Below are positions 59,733-64,000 of a DNA stretch of 64,000 nucleotides, piece after piece. Source of the DNA: Deltaproteobacteria bacterium (GTDB lineage Bacteria > Myxococcota_A > Polyangia > JAAYKL01); assembly GCA_028713995.1 (NCBI GenBank), contig JAQTNF010000006.1, positions 1-64,000 of the forward strand. The letters run 5' to 3'. The translations under genes were made by a program, and so were the position numbers. Below the pieces are notes generated by a model. That model worked only from the letters and a program-made list of their open reading frames with translations, was not told the DNA's origin and did no database searches. Position 1 is the first letter of the stretch, and the number at the start of each line of letters is the position of its first letter.

Positions 59733-61540
59733 ACCGCCTGCTCGACGCGGCCTTCCTGGCCGGCGCGGCCGATCTCATGCGGCGGGCACCGCTCCTCGAC
59801 CGCATCAACGTGTTCCCGGTGGTGGACGCGGACACCGGCCGCAACATGGCCGCCACCGTGTCGAAGGCGGCGCGCCTGCTCGAGGAACCGGGCGCCACAG
59901 CCCGCGACCTCAGCCGCGTTTTGCTCCTTTCGGCCAAGGGCAACTCGGGCGTGATCCTGTCCCAGTTCCTGCTCGGGTTCTTCGACGCGCTCGGCGACCC
60001 TTCGCGCCTCACGCCCGCGACAGTCCGGGACGGCGTCGCGCGAGGACGCGACCTGGCCTATAAGGCCGTGGCCGAGCCGCGGGAAGGCACCATCCTCACG
60101 GTCATGACCGATCTCGCGCGCATCCTCGGGGAGCTCGACGGCGTGCCGGATATCGGGTCCCACGCGGAGCTGGAGCGACGGCTCGCCGCGTCCGTGGCCG
60201 CCACCCCGGCCCTGCTCCCCAGGCTCGCGGCCGCGGGCGTGGTGGACTCGGGCGCGCTCGGCTTCCACGTGCTCGCCTGCGGGCTCATGCTTGTTCTGCC
60301 GGGCCTGCGCGCTCCGGAAGCGGCGCTCGCGCGCATGGAGCGCCGCCGTCTGGGCGAGGACCAGGCTCCTCTCGGGCGGATTGCGGAGCGCATCGATCCG
60401 GCTTTCATCACGGACGAGGGAACAGAGGCGTCTGTGGCGCGCTTCTGCATGGATCTGGTGATCGAAACGGACGGTGAAGCCTTCGACGACTGGCGCGCGG
60501 CCTTCGACGGGATCGGAGCGTCGCTCGACGCCGTGCGGCTCGAACGGCTCCTCAAGCTGCACGTGCACTGTGACGATCCCGAGGCCGTACGCCGCGTCGC
60601 CGCGAACCTCGGGCAGGTGATCGAGTCGTCCGCGGAGGATATGGCCGAGGGGCTCCGGCGCGCCTCTTGCGAGAGCGCCGGGGACGACCTCGCGTACGCG
60701 CGTCTGCGGGTGGCGGGCGACTCGTCCATGTCGCTGCCGCGGGACGTTGCGACGAGCCTCGGCGTGCCGCGACTCGAGAACTCCGTGAGCGCCCACGGCG
60801 AGATGGTGCGCGACTGCGACCTCGACATGGGCCTCGTCTTCTCTCGCATGCGCGAGGGACACGTCTACAAGACGGCGCAGGCGTCCCAGGCCGAGGCGCG
60901 CGCCTTCCTCGACGCGCAGCTCTCGGCCTGCGGGCACCTCGTGTACCTGGCCGTGGGACGGGCCTACACCGGCACCCAGGAGCTCGTGCGCCGCGCCGCG
61001 GCCGACCACAAGGAGCGCAACCGGATCACCATCCTCGACACGCGCGCCGCGTCCGGGCAGCAGGGCATCGCGGTGCTCGCCACGGCCCGCTTCGCCGCCC
61101 GGGCCAGCGACGTCGACGACCTCGTGGCCTATGCCGAACGCCAGATCGCCTCGGCGCGCGAGTACCTGGTCATCGACTCGCTCGGGCACCTCAAGCGCGG
61201 CGGACGCATCGGCCGCGTCAAGGCGGCCCTGGCCGGCGCGCTCTCGATCCGGCCCATCGTGGGACACGGAGGCGACGGCGCGATCACCTACGCCAAGGCG
61301 CGCTCTCACGAGGCCGCGCTCGACGAGGTGGCGAGGCGCGTGGCGTCCCACTTGGGTGATGGCCCCCTGCTCGTCATGGTCGAATACACGGACAACGCCG
61401 AGTGGGCCGAGACCGTGCGCGAGCGCCTCGCCTCCGTCCTCCCGGCCGGGACCGAGATCATCCTTTCGCCGCTCTCGGCCACGGCTGCGGTGCACATGGG
61501 GCCCGGCACGTGGGGCGTGGCCGTCACGCGGCCGGAGTGA
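59729..61540 (+). CDS. FakA-FakB fusion: DAK2 fatty-acid kinase plus DegV domain
   Basis: 603 residues from ATG 59729 (GGAAGGAG upstream). N-terminal DAK2 kinase domain with NVFPVVDADTGRNMAATV (ATP/Mg Asp residues), SAKGNSGVILSQFLLGF and REGTILTVM (about 20-120), then a middle region with LLKLHVHCDD as in FakA. From about residue 320 a DegV/FakB fatty-acid-binding domain: VAGDSSMSLP, GRAYTGTQELVRRAA, VIDSLGHLKRGGRIG, SIRPIV. In Firmicutes FakA and FakB are separate proteins that phosphorylate free fatty acids to acyl phosphate. Here both are one chain and overlap plsY, so acyl phosphate could pass directly to PlsY. Confidence 0.88.
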   Translation: MNRLLDAAFLAGAADLMRRAPLLDRINVFPVVDADTGRNMAATVSKAARLLEEPGATARDLSRVLLLSAKGNSGVILSQFLLGFFDALGDPSRLTPATVRDGVARGRDLAYKAVAEPREGTILTVMTDLARILGELDGVPDIGSHAELERRLAASVAATPALLPRLAAAGVVDSGALGFHVLACGLMLVLPGLRAPEAALARMERRRLGEDQAPLGRIAERIDPAFITDEGTEASVARFCMDLVIETDGEAFDDWRAAFDGIGASLDAVRLERLLKLHVHCDDPEAVRRVAANLGQVIESSAEDMAEGLRRASCESAGDDLAYARLRVAGDSSMSLPRDVATSLGVPRLENSVSAHGEMVRDCDLDMGLVFSRMREGHVYKTAQASQAEARAFLDAQLSACGHLVYLAVGRAYTGTQELVRRAAADHKERNRITILDTRAASGQQGIAVLATARFAARASDVDDLVAYAERQIASAREYLVIDSLGHLKRGGRIGRVKAALAGALSIRPIVGHGGDGAITYAKARSHEAALDEVARRVASHLGDGPLLVMVEYTDNAEWAETVRERLASVLPAGTEIILSPLSATAAVHMGPGTWGVAVTRPE

Positions 61541-61587
61541 CCTCAGGCTTTTCGTGCTAGGATGCCCTCACTCGGGAGGTGCCGCCC

Positions 61588-61791
61588 ATGAACCCGCAAA
61601 CATTGGCCATGTGGACCATTTCGGGCGCCGCGGCCGTCATCGCGGCCGCGACGATCATCTCGACCATCGTCGAGGTGGCGCGGGGCAAGAGCCGGCCGTG
61701 GAGCCGCGACGTGATCATCGCGGTCGCGTTCCACGCGTGCATGGCCCTCGTGGCCCTGCGCGCGGCCATCTTCGCGTCAGGAGGCGGCTGA
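61588..61791 (+). CDS. Small membrane protein, two helices
   Basis: 67 residues from ATG 61588, with GGGAGG eight bases upstream; the track starts three codons earlier at a GTG that overlaps the ribosome site. Hydrophobic segments about 8-28 and 45-63. No recognised family. One base before the next small gene. Confidence 0.6.
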   Translation: MNPQTLAMWTISGAAAVIAAATIISTIVEVARGKSRPWSRDVIIAVAFHACMALVALRAAIFASGGG

Positions 61792-61792
61792 C

Positions 61793-62026
61793 ATGGACGC
61801 GCGATCAGCCGACCGCACCCGTGTGTCCATGCCCCTCCTTCTCGTGGGGCTCGCGCTCGTGGTCTTCGCGGCCCTCGGCGCCTCGCACTTCCTCTACCGC
61901 GCGGCGCTCGCGAAGTTCCCTTTGCTCGTGCTCGGCAGCGGGCGAAACTGGCTCTTCATCCTATTGCACGCCGGCGTCGGAGCCGCGGGCCTCACGCTCC
62001 TGGGCCTCTCGAGGAGGCGCCCGTAG
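61793..62026 (+). CDS. Small membrane protein, two helices
   Basis: 77 residues, ATG 61793 with GGAGG upstream. Hydrophobic about 14-33 and 52-71, basic C-terminus (SRRRP). Paired with the preceding gene. The 3' end overlaps the convergent TVP38-like gene by 35 bases. Family unknown. Confidence 0.6.
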   Translation: MDARSADRTRVSMPLLLVGLALVVFAALGASHFLYRAALAKFPLLVLGSGRNWLFILLHAGVGAAGLTLLGLSRRRP

Positions 62027-62702
62027 GAGCCCGGCGCGCCGCAAGCACGCTCGCAAGCAGCAGGAACCCCGCCCCGATCAGCACCGCGAGCGTCGTGGGC
62101 GAGAGCGCGTCCGAGGGCGAGTCGAGGGACGCGAGGCGCTCCCCGGCCAGAACGAAGATGGCCGTGATGGGCGCGTCGCCGATCACGGACGCGACCAGGA
62201 AGTCCCTGTAGCGCATCGACGAAAGCGCCGCGGCCATGGTGACCGGGCCGTAGGGCAGCGTCACGATGAGCCTCAGGCCCGCCACGGCCCTAACGGGTCT
62301 TTGGGAAACCCGCTCGTGGACCGTGCGCGCGAAGCCCCCGAGACGCGCCTCGACCCTCGCCCGCAGGAGGCGGCGCGCGGCGAAGAACAGCACCGTGGTC
62401 CCCACGAGCACGCCGGCCTCGGTGGCCCCCCATCCCAGGATCGGCCCGAGCAGCGCGCCCGAAAGCAGGGTCAGGACGGCCTTCATCGGCAAGGACAGCG
62501 CCATGCACGCGGCGTGGGCCGAGGCGAGGATCGCCGCGGCGAGCAGGGGGTTCGCGCGCGCCGCGCCCGTCGCGCTTTGCCCGAGCACCTTGACCTCCTC
62601 GAACGTCACGAAGCGGCTCGCCGTGATTGAGACGGCCGCGACCGCGCCGAAGAAGAGGAGCAGCCACAAGAAGGTGCGCTTGCGCGTGGGGTCGAGGGTC
62701 AA
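61992..62702 (-). CDS. TVP38/TMEM64-type (DedA-superfamily) membrane protein
   Basis: 236 residues from TTG 62702, an uncertain start. Five to six helices. The VTT core shows LSLPMKAVLTLLSGALLGPILGWG and RLIVTLPYGPVTMAAALSSMRYRDFLVASVIGDAPI. Family members are thought to move lipids or polyprenyl carriers across membranes. It lies 24 bases after the metallopeptidase stop on the same strand. Confidence 0.78.
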   Translation of the reverse strand: MTLDPTRKRTFLWLLLFFGAVAAVSITASRFVTFEEVKVLGQSATGAARANPLLAAAILASAHAACMALSLPMKAVLTLLSGALLGPILGWGATEAGVLVGTTVLFFAARRLLRARVEARLGGFARTVHERVSQRPVRAVAGLRLIVTLPYGPVTMAAALSSMRYRDFLVASVIGDAPITAIFVLAGERLASLDSPSDALSPTTLAVLIGAGFLLLASVLAARRAPTGASSRGPGA

Positions 62703-62726
62703 GGGAAGTCGCCTCGGGTCAGGGGA

Positions 62727-64000
62727 TCAAAGTCCGAGGGCGCCGGCGAGGAGCCCGAAGAGGTTCGAGGAAGCCTTTTCGCGGCCGGGCGTGCTGCAAC
62801 CGCAGCCGCTCGTGTCCTTGTCCGAGCCCGCGTCCGAGCCCGCGTCCGCGGCCGAGTCGGTGTCGATCCCGCCGTCGCCTTCTCCCAAGGTCGTGACGCC
62901 GTCGCCCGTGGCGAGCGGACCGCCGACGGACGCCTTCACCCCGCTCAGGTTGCCGCGGCCGTCGCCCAGGTTGACCGGCATGAGGTAGTACGTGCCAACG
63001 GGCAGGAAAGCCCCGCCCGGGGCGACCAGGCTGAAGACCGCCGGGGCCGTGCCCTCGAGCGTGGCCGGGCCGATCACGTCGTCCGCGGTCGTCACGCCGT
63101 CGCCCTGGTAATCGAAGGTGATGGGGTTGTCGCGCCGCACGAGGACGCGCATGTCCGGCTCGGCGGTCGTCCCGGTCAGCGAGGAGCCGCTCGCGGAAAC
63201 GGTCATCGACAGGTTGACGGCCTTCACGCCCTCTCCCACCGTGACCATGTACTGGATGATGCCCGGCGTGTAGGGCGAGCCCTTGGCGCCGTTGACCGCC
63301 TCGGGCGCGGCGATGGGAGTGGCCTTCTCGACCGTACCGGTGCCGTTGTCGCTCATGACGCGCGCGCAGTCGTCGGTCTTGTGCGCGGCGAAGACCTCGG
63401 CCGCCGCGTCCTTGGCCGCCGTGCCGAGCAGATCCTCGGTCGCGATCAGGGTGGCGGCCGCGGCCTGCGCGAAGCCCTGCTTCTGCACCACGGACGATGC
63501 GCCCACGAAAGCCGCCTGCTCGAACTTGTGCTTCTTCGCCTCGTCGTCGCCGGCCGCGGCCTCACGCGCCTCGTAGACCGACTGGCTCCAGCCCGGGGAG
63601 TCGGCGTGCACCTCGCCTTGCAGGTAATCCGGGCACACGTCGTCGCCGTCCATGTGGCGCACCGCGGAGGCGCCCATCCCGGCCAGCGAGTACTCGCCCA
63701 TGGTGGGCTCGTTCGTGAGGAAGCCCGCGTAGATGTCGGCGTAGCCCTCGCTCATGCCGCCCAGCTCGACGTTCACGCCCCACTCGTCGCCGAACTCCTG
63801 GTACTGCCCGATGCCGGCCGAGGCGGTGCTCATGACCGAGTGCGTGAACTCGTGGTAAATGACGTCCCCGTCCCACGCGAAGTCCGCGAGCGAGCCCTGG
63901 CCGAACATGATCGAGTCGTAGTTGCGGCTGAAGCCCGGGATGCCGGTCGGGCCGGCCGGCATGAACATGGCGTTGTCGAACGGGTAGAGCGGGCCGTTGG
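62727..64000 (-). CDS. Secreted gluzincin metallopeptidase, C-terminal part, MYXO-CTERM-like end
   Basis: The frame is open to the right edge, so the N-terminus is missing. Zinc motif VIYHEFTHSVM (HExxH) and GGMSEGYADIYAGF (third ligand Glu) place it with M4/M36-like gluzincins. After the catalytic domain comes a beta-rich segment (GLVAPGG..-type PPC-like region VFSLVAPGGAFLPVGTYYLMPVN). An acidic linker (DTDSAADAGSDAGSDKD) then leads to the tail SGCGCSTPGREKASSNLFGLLAGALGL. The GCGC plus hydrophobic segment recalls MYXO-CTERM surface-sorting tails, but the usual basic cluster after the helix is absent. Confidence 0.82.
   Translation of the reverse strand, partial: NGPLYPFDNAMFMPAGPTGIPGFSRNYDSIMFGQGSLADFAWDGDVIYHEFTHSVMSTASAGIGQYQEFGDEWGVNVELGGMSEGYADIYAGFLTNEPTMGEYSLAGMGASAVRHMDGDDVCPDYLQGEVHADSPGWSQSVYEAREAAAGDDEAKKHKFEQAAFVGASSVVQKQGFAQAAAATLIATEDLLGTAAKDAAAEVFAAHKTDDCARVMSDNGTGTVEKATPIAAPEAVNGAKGSPYTPGIIQYMVTVGEGVKAVNLSMTVSASGSSLTGTTAEPDMRVLVRRDNPITFDYQGDGVTTADDVIGPATLEGTAPAVFSLVAPGGAFLPVGTYYLMPVNLGDGRGNLSGVKASVGGPLATGDGVTTLGEGDGGIDTDSAADAGSDAGSDKDTSGCGCSTPGREKASSNLFGLLAGALGL

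Overview
The window is high-GC DNA from a Gram-negative bacterium of myxobacterial or deltaproteobacterial type (Myxococcota-like). Supporting signs are LPS-export genes, TolC and TonB-dependent outer-membrane receptors, and many secreted lipoproteins with alternating Asp-Ser/Thr/Gly linkers after the lipobox. There is also a SUMF1-fold protein and a metallopeptidase ending in a GCGC motif that resembles a MYXO-CTERM sorting tail. This assignment is inferred from gene content only. I see no rRNA, tRNA or CRISPR array, and no stretch longer than about 300 bases lacks a gene. Start codons were chosen from ribosome-binding sites and overlaps, so several differ from the ORF track.

Layout. 1-2995: the 3' end of a SUMF1-type protein, a lipoprotein, then overlapping lptC-like, lptA-like and lptB genes. 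2992-5731: a GH5-type hydrolase with a frameshift and an AAA/DUF4143 ATPase. They are bracketed by two copies of the lptB 3' end, so they look like an insertion between lptB and its old convergent neighbour rmuC. 5714-7325: rmuC and a small membrane protein. 7461-17111: an acyl-CoA metabolism region. It holds a dehydrogenase-hydratase fusion, a benzoate-CoA-ligase-type enzyme, two thiolases, an SDR reductase, a thioesterase and a dienoyl-CoA-hydratase-like crotonase, and it is interrupted by a Fic gene. 17293-27318: an MFS transporter and two efflux systems (RND pump, MacAB-TolC) whose operons converge. 27349-33056: a CxxC miniprotein, a five-repeat YjgN-like membrane protein, a Ski2-like helicase and an orphan NuoF/HndC-like flavoprotein of visibly lower GC.

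33077-43546 (minus strand) is the most interesting stretch. Seven closely spaced genes run YfiR-like protein, HAMP/MCP transducer, two tandem TonB receptors, a radical SAM protein, and two paralogous Gly-rich lipoproteins. 43620-48126 is an acyl-CoA dehydrogenase, EtfBA, FixC and FixX operon. It would carry electrons from acyl-CoA oxidation to membrane quinone and so complements the 7-17 kb region.

48323-64000: an acyltransferase, a double-length CDP-alcohol phosphatidyltransferase, trmH with a RAYT-type transposase unit inserted at its 3' end, and a GH5-like lipoprotein. These are followed by a propeller-transglutaminase, a NUDIX protein, a hybrid histidine kinase, a stub lipoprotein and a class I amidotransferase. 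plsY then overlaps a fused FakA-FakB fatty-acid kinase. Last come small membrane proteins, a TVP38-type protein and the 3' part of a secreted gluzincin metallopeptidase that runs off the right edge.
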